Origin: Macrocystis pyrifera
Lineage: Eukaryota > Sar > Phaeophyceae > Laminariales > Laminariaceae
Assembly (NCBI GenBank): GCA_031763025.1
Contig: JASSKH010000046.1
Coordinates: 62,001-126,000, forward strand
Direction: 5' to 3'
Length of the DNA stretch: 64,000 bases
Part shown: positions 48,201-60,200 of the stretch, one piece after another
How the letters are laid out: every line of letters starts with the position of its first letter
How positions within the stretch are numbered: position 1 is the first letter of the stretch
The notes under the pieces: model-generated
What the model was told of the DNA's origin: nothing
Seen by the model: the letters and a program-made list of their open reading frames with translations, nothing else
Databases searched by the model: none
Position numbers and translations under genes: made by a program

Positions 48201-51163
48201 TACTCCCAGTAGGGGATGGAGACGGCTGGGTTGATGACCTGCAACGCTTGCTCGAACAGAAGGGTGAAGCCGACGTGGTGGGTCATGATGCCTGGGTATA
48301 AAAACAGAAGGGCAGGGTGTCGAGGATTAGCGGTGGTGTAATCGTCACGGTTGGGAAGGGGTGTAGCCGGCGCGGTGGGTCGTGAGGCCTTGCGCCAAGG
48401 GCACAGGCCAAGGGGTCGAGGACTCGTGCTTTGTGATGATGATGATCAATATGATGAAGATCCATACGATGATCAATGTGATGGTGATCAATATGATGAT
48501 CAATATGGTGATGATCAATATGATGATGACCAATATGATGATGATCAATATGATGATGATCAATATGATGATGATCAATATGATGATGATCAATATGATG
48601 ATGATCAATATGATGATGATCAATATGATGATGATCAATATGGTGATGATCAATATGATGACGATCAATATGATGATGATCAATATGGTGATGATCAATA
48701 TGATGATGATGATGATGTTGAGGATGGTGATGGTGGTGATGATGATGATGATGGTCAGGATGACCGTGATGGTGATGTAGTGTTATGACATTTGGGAGCT
48801 TATTTCCGCGCTATCTAGCCCATGGTGTTGTTGAGGTTAGCTCCATGACTGCTGTTGCTCTGCTTAACACCGAACCGTCCTGCTAAAAGTCGAACAATAC
48901 CTTGTTCACGCTAACTCAAGTCATGCAGCAATCCATTTCACCAACCCTTACCCTACAATAGACTCCATACTTCCTGTGTGCCACAGGTAAACCACCCTAC
49001 GTTTGCACAGACCCCTATCCGTGACCGAGTAAATTTTCGCTTTGTTTTATCGAATTATTTGGGGGGTTCCGGGTTGAGACCCTGTTTTGTTCGGAGTTGC
49101 CATGTTCACCATACATCCGAACGGTCTATAAAAATACGTTGACGCAAAAATGACTGTATTTCGCCTCTTTTCACTGGCACAACACAACATCCAGAAAAAA
49201 AACAAAACAATCAAACACACAAAAAAACGGTGGAAAATTGACAAAAACTCTAAAAACAATCAGTTGGGTTTGGATGTCTCCGTCTATCGAGGCTATTGGC
49301 GCCAGGTGTGACCACGTATAGTCGTGCACAAGGCCCTCCCTGTTCAACATGGCAACGGCCGAAGTAGGCCACACTTGGCTCGAAAAGAATGGGAAAAAAA
49401 ACACTCAGAATTGAGTCAATTCTAACCCAAACGTTTGAAAACAATCGTAGCTCTGTTTTTTTGTTATTGTCTCGCACCAGCTTCCCCTAGGTAGGTCTTA
49501 TCGTTCGAATGACGTCGACCATAGCATCGTATCCACCGCCGGTGGGGTAATATTGCGGTATGTACTCCAGTAACGTGGTTTACTATTACGGGGGACCATA
49601 GTAAACAGGACCAAATACTGTTAGTAAAAGTATGGAAATATATAGGTTGTTGTGTGTACCGTAGGTCCTATTTACTATGGTCCCCCTTAATAATGTTACA
49701 TACCACGAAGGAATGACTGACACACAATCGATAGAACCTGGTATTGCTTCGCATTCCCTGAATGGGGGTAGACCAGTTCATGTTCCCCGTCTCAGTCCGA
49801 CACGACTCGAATATTCCCACATACAGCAAAATTAACGCAGCAGCAAAGAAGAAGAGCGGCACCCACCACACCAGTCCGAAGCAAGCTAAACCAGCGCTTA
49901 TCATGCCTTCGACCTGTTTTGACCATCCTGCCTCGCCGCGTCCTCTCGATCACGAGTCAAGAGTCAGCCGGTACAGCATTAAACCGGTCCCAGGAGCACC
50001 TTGTAGACAAACCGGGTCGGTCTAATTGGTGGACTCCTCTCCCGTACATACAAAACACAAGCTATTTCCTCGAACCTCAGATAATTCTCAGCGTTTTCCC
50101 CCAACTACAGACGAACAAACAAAAAAGGTGTTCAACGATTCTCCGGCTTACCGGCATCGTCGTGCCAATGGTCACAGTCCGTAACACCGGCGCCCTCGAG
50201 GTGCATCCCGACGAAGTAACCGATCCCCTGGAAAAACAAGAGAGCAAACCGCAACGCAGACAGCGGGGAGAGCGAGCGAAACACGGGACGAGCAAGCACA
50301 AAACGGGACGAGCATAAAATGGGATGCGACGAGACGCGGAACGGAAATGGGACGAGCAAAATACGGGACAGAGCAAAGAGGGGCGATCGCACCATCAAGA
50401 CACGGGACGATCGAAAGACAGGACGCTCGAAGACGGGACAACGCGGTAAAGAGAGAGAACGGTTGGGTAAACTTACGGGAAAAAACAAAGCATCACGGAA
50501 TGGAAAAAACATCGGACGCAAAACCTGCGGGACCGGAACAAAAAAGACGATAAAACGATGGGACGGGACGAGCAAAAACCGGGACGAACGAAGACTCAAC
50601 AAGCAAACGACGGGACGAGCAAAAGGCTAGTACGAGATACCCAGTCCAACGGACGAGCCACAATTGGGACAACAACAAGATACGGAGAGAGAATATTTCG
50701 GGACGAGCAAGACACGGGACGAGAAAATGACGGGACGAGCCACAGACAGGACTAGCAAAAGAGCGGATTACAGGACGTGAAAAAAAAACGGCACACGGCC
50801 GCAAAATACGCAGGGACTAGCAGAGACGGTGCGAGCGGCAAAGCAGGACGAGAAAAGAGCGGGACGAGAACTCGAGGGTGCAAACATGGCAAAAGGCGGG
50901 ACGCGCAAAAGACGGCATGACTAAAACGCGGCGCCAGCAAGCACCGGGACCGACCGATCATCACACAAAGGCGAAAGCAACGCAGCCTGGGCCGGGCCGG
51001 CAACGAGGTGCGAGAACACCGGTGTGGAACAAGCAAACACACGGGATATAAAAAAATACTGGATTGACTCGGTAAAGCAAGACATGGGAAGGTAAGACAA
51101 CGGCAAACGAACAAACAACGGGTCAGACGACTCTGTGCGAGCGGGGAAACAACGGTAACAGAA

Positions 51164-51228
<65 letters not shown>

Positions 51229-54200
51229 CCCCGCCCCTGCCCCTGGAAACTCCCAAGCACGAGACGAGCAGGAAAACTGAAACTAAAAAACGAACATCAA
51301 TAAAAAAAAAGGCGAAGACAGCGGCACGGAAAAACAAACTCAAATGTTTTCATGGTGCAGAACCCAACCTCGGTGTATTTTGCACTGATTTTTCTTGAGA
51401 TTCGCAATGAGGCATGCTACGGCAGGGCGCTATATTTGCATAATATGAAACATATTACACTTATACGTATACACTAACTCCTACTTTTGCTGAGGCTCCT
51501 CGCTCCCTTAAGGAGGTCTTTACTTCACTCCAAAGCTGGCCACAAATACAAGCAAAGACGCCTGCGACGGTGACGAAAACCCCTACTGTTTCCGCGGCTC
51601 TTCCCCAGGCCGGCAGGAAATACATCAATGTTGGAGCTAGGTACACACGGCATGCCCTATTGTTCAAGTTCAGTGTAGCATTTCATTGATCGTGGGTATA
51701 TCTATTTTTTACGCCCTCAGAGACCCCGCCAGTCAGTCAACTCTATCGTAGTACCGCTCTAACATGGACAATTCACATGTCCCTAGCTACGCAACGATAA
51801 ATTGCTACAAAAATACACGAATAGTTTCCCAACGTCATCGGCTAGTTCCTCGGTTAAGAATCCCCCGCCAAAGCGTAAATGTTTCGGCCAGAAACGTGCT
51901 ATATTGCGACTACCAGCCGTGTGACCCTTGGGGTATAATCGAGAACCGTACGTTGCGGTGTTAGTGCAGATGACTTGTGTCTGATTTTCCTATGGTACGG
52001 TGGGAGATGATGTCGTACAGGTGCGGTGGGGCTTGAAACTGTACGGTGTGGTGTGCATCTTGGTGAAAACCGGCAGAACAAAATACGGGCCAAACCTAAC
52101 CAGACCAAACAACGTCACCCCATCCTACCCAACTCCAACTCAACCCACCCCAATCCAAACCAAACAAAATTAAAACATTGCAACTTAAACACCCCCCCCC
52201 CCGCGCGCTATAAACAGCCTCAGCGGCAGGTAGCTCTACGATACTCGTAGGTTGTGTGGCGGTTGCGCCCCGAAGGGGGGCGGGAGTTCAACTCCCCCCC
52301 CGCCTTACCTTGTCCCCCGCCCCCCCCCCGCCCCGCCGCTCCTACTTTTCTCGGCCTCTATAAAATCTGTCGCCCCCCCGCCCCCCCTCCCCTCCCTTGT
52401 TTGATCCGCTTCCTGTGAATTTTCGTCACGGTAACTTCAAAGAGTTACCTTGCCGTACGTACCGCGATGATTTCCATTTTGTAGTATCCCCCCCCGCTCA
52501 CTCCCCCCCCAATAAATAATACATAGATTGGTTGACGTCGGTTGGCAACGACACTGGAAAACACGTTTCACGACTAGATTGGTACATCACTGTTTTGTTT
52601 TAGTTTTCGGAGGCCGGTCGCAACTGGTGGTCGATTTGCATCATTCGTGCGGGGTGGAGAACCTTCACCTCGCACGAGTTCTACGATCGTATCACGTGGT
52701 GTCCATGGTAAAACACCCACGAGGTGGTTACATCGTACCCCCAATGCTGTCTCTGGAAGTGGACACACCGGAAACTTAATCGACTCGTTGATGCTTTCAT
52801 CCACATGCAAGTCCGCCTGACAAGCGTTTCTTAGTAGGATACAGCTCACCCTTCATGCGACTCGCCGGACAACTGACGGCGCTTCGCGTTTGGTGTAAGC
52901 AAACGTTGGTCTGGCGGCAAAACCCCTACGTTCCCCGTCCCGGCCTTGTAGGGATGCGAGGGTCCATGATCATACGACTACGGCCATGAGTGATATCGAG
53001 TACACCCACACACACCCCTCCCCCGCCCCCGCTATTGACGTACCTTGTATTCCTCTCCGTAGCGGCTCTCCCCGGCGGCTGTAGACACCCGGTAGATTGT
53101 TTCCATCGCATCAAGAAACGCCTCTCTGTCTTGCGTCGTCAGCTGCCGTATCTCTCGTCGCACGTACTGCAATTGAACAAAAAAAGCGGAGCACATCCCC
53201 GTTAGGGCCCATCTTATCGAGGACTTTTTAGTCCTGTCAATTTGCTTCGTTTTTTTTTTTTTTTTTCTAATTTAGTTTGCATCTGACTGGCCGGAGAGTG
53301 GACGACCAGGTAGGATTCGAAGGGGCAAATTAGAAAAAAAAAAATCTGAGTGAAAAGTCTTTTGGGACTTTTTTCGTATGATTTTTCTATTTTCAATTTC
53401 GATTTTTGGGAGTTGATCTGCCTTAATGTAGCATGTTCATTGTGGGTAAACACCCCCGGTGGAGTCTGGGGTGATTCTTGGCCGCTTCGGTGACCACCGT
53501 CGAGGCGATAACACGCAAACCTCCACGACTGGCGACCGGAGCAATAGCCGCGCCCACGGCCACAGACCATATCACATCGCACCCCGGCGGTGGCGCCTCC
53601 AAAGAAATCATGGCGGCCGGAAACCCATTTTTTCGGCCCGCTTGATCGGCCAACCATCACGAAAACCGAGCAAACGAGCAAAAAAAGCAGAGGATACGCT
53701 CGAGACCTCGATTGCTGAACCACCGTTGCTGTTCCGCACGTGGTGCTTGAGGGCTCCCTCCGCCCACCCAAGACCCCCTGAGAGTGACAGCTTCCTATCC
53801 TGCGCCACAAAAAAAAAAAAAAAAGACGCTGGCGGCGCCGCGCACTCGACAACGCAAACCTTCGCTCTCGTCTACGCTCGTCGGTGTTTGTCGGCTGGGC
53901 GTTGTGTGACGCGCTGCGTTAGTCCAGGTTGTTTCGATTCACGTTTCGTTTGACACTGAATGCGCCGTTTCCCGATAGGATACAAACACGTTGTTTTTTT
54001 TTCGAAATCAAATTAAAATTCATTGGAATTGAAATTTTATTTCCAAATAACGAAATTTAGTGTTCCCCGTTAAGATGGGCTCTTAGGCCGAACGTAGGCA
54101 CCCAAAGGAATTGCAGAAACTTCGTGTATGGAAGTGTAATACCCTAGTGGATCGGCGCACAACCTTTTTCAGCGACTGGTTTACTACTAGTGTGGAGCTC

Positions 54201-57200
54201 CTAAAGCGAGAAGCCCCAGAAACAATAAACGTGCGATTCCCACCGTGCCACATGTCTCCAATTTTTACTTTCTGCAGCTTCCAAGATCAGAACTGTTGTT
54301 GTTGTTCTCACGTTATTAATTCATGTCAGAATGGTTATTGATTGTTGGAAATAGAGGTTCCCCTTAATTTTACTGAGGATCTTCATTTAAGAAGCTCCAT
54401 ACCTGACCCCAAAACTGACTTAGAAAAAATCAAATTTCATCCGGATGAATGAATAATCCAAAGGCCCAAGTATACAAAAACGTCATCTTTCGAAACAAGA
54501 TTGGCATTCCGAAGACTCTGGGTTAAGGAACCCCGTCATTCAGAAACCAGTTGAGCGAAAACGTGCTACCTATATCGTAGAACGTGCCATATAGAGTCCC
54601 TGTTCGAAGGACAGTCGCCTGACACGGGAGAGAATGAATATCTCAGAGATAAAAATATATACGAGTAGTCAAATCAAAATAATACACAAAACAACCCGGT
54701 GGACATCACGGCTGAAACGTATCGGGCAGGTCAAAACAGAAATATGAACGCATTGGTTCACCTACCCACTCCTCCTCAAGCCACCCCTTTCCCCCCCCCC
54801 CCCCCCCTTTCCCCACCGACCGACAGAAAAAGGGATGATTGGTCAATGCTCAAATGACTAATGTAAGCAACAAATGACAAATGAGTATCCCCTGCCCCCC
54901 CCCCCCCCCCCCACCAACCCCTTCCCCCCCGTTTCCGCGCCCCTTTTTGCGTCGGTCTGCAAGCAATGCCGTGGCTTATTGTTTTGTGAGATTATCTTAC
55001 ACGAGGAGCTAGTTCATTGTCTAGTCGCCCGAAACACGGACTTCGAAGACGTTTATTCGCGCGAAAATGTCCTATGCCCTACCGTCCAGAAATTGCGCAC
55101 TCGAGGGAGCCCAACCGTTCACAGCATCTTTGGACCCAAACAGTAGTGCACCCCTACCGTGCAATTTGAGACACCGCCGTCCCCTCTTCCCTGTTCTGAT
55201 CGGCCTCCTTCACAATATCGTCACGTTAGCTTACTATTGATAGCGCCGGCAGTACGTACGATCCGGCGAGGGTTATATTTTTGTTCTCATTTTCCGTCAA
55301 ACGATCCGCTCCCCCTTGCCGAGTCTACGTGGCCGTAACGACAGCGGTTTAAATCTCTGCTGCGTAAATGTTGGGTTTCCCCTTCGAGAACGTCCGGCTC
55401 AAGCCTCTGACGCCTCTTATAGCCAGTCGGCAGAAGAAATTGCGAACGAATACCAGGCTGAAACTGCACTAGTCCCCGTAAAGATCGTTGGCCTTGCGCA
55501 GGATTGTGCCATGGTTGGTTTCAGCGCTCGATTTTTCCAGAGAGGGAAGGAAGGTTGCCAACAACGAGCAATGGAAGGAGGCTTTTCAGGAAATACTTTG
55601 TCGAGAGAGGGAGTCTTCCGAAACATACAACGTTCGACTTCATATAGCATCTTTATTTACACCGGTGTGGAGAAAACGGGCACTGAAAAAACGACCGCAC
55701 TCGTGTTCGAACTAAACTCAACGCCATCTACGATAGAGGCTCAGAGTCACCCCACGGTACGGGTTGCTCTTCTTGGGCCAAAGGTTTCTGACCGATGGAG
55801 TTTCTGAAGGGAGGAACCAGCAGTTATTAATAGGATGAAATTGTACTCGCATATTCGTTTTAGGACTAGCGCATACAAGTACCGGTCGGGTGGCGCGAAC
55901 AAATTTCTTCCATGTATTGTATCGGGTGAGATATTGAGCTCCAAATGTGAGGGGCTCAGGAACGTCTGGTGCACTCCTACCGTGAGATGGCTCCTCACCG
56001 TAAATTTTCTGAGGCTCCTCACTTGACCTTAAGGAGCTCCATACCTTACATCACCTCACCCGAAAAACCGACTTCAGCAAAAATCAAATTGCATCCCGAT
56101 GAATAATCCCATGGCCCAAGTATACAAAAACGTCATCTTTCGAAACAACATAGGCATTCCGGCGATTTCGGGATAAGGAACCCCGTCCTTCAGAAAACGC
56201 TTTAGCAGAAACGTGCTACCTCCCTCTATCGTAGAACGCTGTTCACGGAGAAGCCACTGGAGGTTGGGTTGTCCCCATTGGCGATGACGTACCAAGCTTT
56301 GTGCTGGACATTTTCAGAGGGAACCATTGACAACAACATTTTATTACGGAGGACATAGTAAATAGGACCTACGGTACACACGAAAACCCATATATTTCCC
56401 TATTTTTGACCAACACACTACTATTACGGGGGTCCATAGTTAATGGGACCAAATTTTGTTAGTAAAAATAGGTAAATATATAGTTTTTATGTATACCATA
56501 GGTCCTATTAACTATGGACCCCCGTAAGAGGTTCTGTTTACTATGCTCCCCCGTCATACTCTCACTTTTTTTCTGCCGTCCGAGAATACCCGATCGGCTG
56601 CAGAAGCACAAACCCCAAAAAAAAATACCTCGTTGTTTTTTAGCAAGGGCCAAAGTAAGCAGGATCAAAACAATTGGCCCAGACATTGTCCGACGGGGAA
56701 AATGATAATTTATTGTAATTTCAAGACATCGTCCCTCCGGGGTTGTCCAGGCGTAATTTTTTATTCAGATGTTAGATTTTCCCTTCAACACGTGCCCCGC
56801 TCATATCTTCATATCGTAGCAAAACGCCTAAAAGAAACTCCAACAAGGACATCAAACTATTACGGGGGACCATTGTAAATAGGACCAAATATTGTTAGAA
56901 AAAATAGGGAAATATATAGGTTTTACGAGTACCCTAGGTCCTATTCAATATGGACCCCCATAATAGCTAGAGCAGCAAGTCAGTTACTAACAGTTCAATA
57001 TATCGTTGGGGGCTCCTTTACTTATTGGCTAGCGCGATATATCAAGATTTGAGCCGCACATTCTCGAAGGTCGGATACAAATTCGATCAAGATTTGGGTT
57101 GGAAATTCTCGGAGAGAAAAAAATAAAGTAAAACAACGAAAAGTCTAGTTTAGTTATACACTGTATAGACATTCTTTACCAAAACCTTTTGTGACTGGCT

Positions 57201-60200
57201 CGGACCCGTACGACTGTTTCACGACTCCAAGTGGTTCGCCTCCCAAGCGGGACTGCAGCCTTCGAAGGGTTTACCCTAGAACTCTACCCAGTATCGTTTG
57301 ATCACCAATATTAACACTGTCTGTTTTACTTGCTTTTCGTTGTATGACTTCGTAGACAATCGGGTTGCACTTTCCTACTTTCTCAAAGTCACAGCAGTGT
57401 TCGGGTGACTTGCTATTGACTTACTAACAGTATAGGGGCTCCTCGAGTGAGCACGCCCGATCGTCTACACCACGTTTCACCACTGCGTTCTCATTCCAAA
57501 ACCCTGCTCCATAGTCCTCTGCAACTCGCAGCTAGCACCACTTCTGGCCCCACCAACACCACCAACATCACCACCGTGTGACACATAAGACAACACATCC
57601 ACTCGGACGAATGTTCAAGGTGGTTTTTTCGACAATAATGGAGATAGTGTAATCGACGAGCGACCAGTCGATAGAACAATCTCGAGGAGATGGCTTGCAA
57701 CACCACCCTTTTCTATGTTTGTGCCTTATCAATAAGTCCTTAAGGCATATTTTGGAGGAAGTAAGCTCTGACTTTCTTCCCAGCGGAGGTGTCCCAGGGA
57801 GGATGTGTTATCTTACCACCCATTACCATTTGCCACAGCCATAACAACTACCAACACCAACATCATCACGCTAACCACTATTACTACCTCCACCCACCGC
57901 TACCCCCCTCCCCATCGTCACCCTCACTACCACCGCCACCACCACCACCACCACCACCACCACCAACCACTACCACCGCCAATACCACCACCACCACTAA
58001 CACCACCACCACCACCAACCACTACCATCACCACCTGGCCCCCTGCACCCACCGCTACCCCACCCCCCCTCCCCATCGTCACCCCCACCACACCACCACC
58101 ACAAAAACACAGGACGATGCAGTCAACTGATCGGACCCGCGCACCTTGACCATGACGGCCGCTGTCATCGTCGACGTTTCTCCGGTGGACACCACAGTCT
58201 GCGAGAGGGAGACCGACTGCACCCCAGTCTCCTTGAACATGTGCGTCACCTCCCTGTGAAAACCCCACGGAGCGTTAATACAAAGAGGGGGGAGAGGGAG
58301 AGGTGGCGGGGAGGGAAGCGGGGGGGGGGTGTACTCGATAGGAGAGATGCACTCGATCTCATGCATGGCCGTAGTCGTATGACCTAGACCCTCGCATCCC
58401 TACAATGCCGGGACGGAGCATGTCGGGTTTTCACCGACCAGGCAGACATTGCTTGCACCAAGCGCGAAGCGCCGTGAGGTGTCCGGCGAGTCGCATGAAG
58501 GGTGAGCTGCATCCTACTAAGAACCGCTTGTGAGGCGGACTTGCATATGGATGACAGCCTCAATGAGTTAGTTTAATTTCCGGTGTAGCCACTTCCAGAG
58601 ACAGCAATGAGAGTACTATGTAACTGCCTTATCTTGAACACTACGCGATACGACCAATTCCCTTGTGCAGAGTAAAGGTTCTTTACTTCGCACAAATGAT
58701 CTCACTCGACAACCAGTTGTGGGCGACCGCCAAAAAAAAAAAACAAAAAAAAAAACGGTACCCTGGATGTCTAGCTCACGTAGTGAGCGGCATGTTTTAC
58801 AGTGTCGTTGCCAACCGACGCCAACCCAACCCATATATAATATATATAATATGGGGGGGGGGGGGGGGGGGGGGGGGGGTGGCTGACAAAACGCTGTCTG
58901 AGGTGTCAATTGATTTCTATGTGAAACATAAAACAAGAGCTACGATAAGAGCATAACCCTAACCCAAACCCTTCTGCATGGCTTGATCGGGCTTCTCAAT
59001 CGAGTTTTTACCCCAGCAGAATCGTTATCGTTTGTGTACACAGCAAACTTCCTTTCAGACCTACGTAGGCCAGGGGATGATTAAGCGTGCGCAGTTTCGA
59101 AACGAAACCATTTTTGGACCGCAGTTCTGTTTCTGGAGACAAATCACTAAAAAAAGTACCACCAATTTATCACCACGGCTGGACTGCAGTCCAAAATTGT
59201 TGAAGTGCGTTCTTGGCAGACGGGGTAAAGAGCCGCTCAAAAAGCAAGGAGCCCCGCACACCAACCATTGTAGGGCGCTTGCGAAAACTCGAAAGGTTGT
59301 GGGTTGGGTTTTTTCTTTTTTTTAATCCTTTCTTTCCTGTTTCCTTTTTTTTTTTTCACCCCGCCGCGGATCGGTAAAAATACAGATAAGCTCGACACAC
59401 TTCCACTCTAGAATACGTGCCGTGCGTAAATTTAGTCCGCAGTAGCTTCCATCGCAACAGCAGAGCAGGAAGGTCTTACCACGTGTTTTCTTGTAGCGCT
59501 GTTTCCTAGAATACAGCAGTTCCAACACCCACGAAAAAACCAATTGCTGCGGGAAAAAGTCACCGAAGGGACGTTTCTTGCCTCACACGAATAATATTGG
59601 GTGGGGCAACTCCGTGGATTGGTTTGGCACCGGAGTAACTTGTGACGCACCTGTTCAACCATTCCGCTCCTCCATGCTACTTCGGTTTCAAATGTCTGTT
59701 TAGCCCACAACCGAACTTAAACTATCCCATCAACCCTATCAGCTACGACCGGGTAGATGACTGCGTGTCACAGGTTAGGGTTGCGTGAGGATTGTTATGG
59801 AGGAAATTCGACGTGTTCGTGTATGTACTTCAGAGGTTCTGAGCATGTTTGTCACGTGCCTCGTTTTCTGGGCTCGCCCTACTATCTACTATGTGCAGGA
59901 CTGGTCGGCACATAACTTTATGCGGGATGTGTGTGGTTATTTTCCACCTTGCACGTCGGCCCAGACCAACCCAGACATGGTCCTAGCCCTATAACCTTAA
60001 CCCTACCCCAACCCTACCCTTGACCCCAACCCGACCCCAGGCCTAACCCTTACATAACCTTAACCCAAACCCGAACCCAAACCCAATACCTAGTCCCAAC
60101 CATTTGGAGGGCTCGAGGTCGACAGGAGTCGTCACGCGGCTAAATATGTGGAGGCCTCGAGTCAATGAGACCAGCGCCCTGCACACAGGTTTGTGACGAC

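Noticed and set aside
48345-48788. Long acidic (DDDQY) and isoleucine-rich frames
   Set aside because: Products of the 15-bp minisatellite, open in every frame.
52225-52312. tRNA-like stretch with GGGAGTTCAACTCCC
   Set aside because: The putative T loop has five instead of seven bases and no acceptor stem or anticodon arm can be paired.
53214-53852. 212-residue minus-strand open frame
   Set aside because: It lies inside the 878-bp TTA-flanked element, starts in a Phe run and ends in a Lys run from T/A tracts, and shows no transposase or other motif.
53459-53953. 164-residue forward frame
   Set aside because: Shadow of the GC-rich core of the transposon-like element; no start context or motif.
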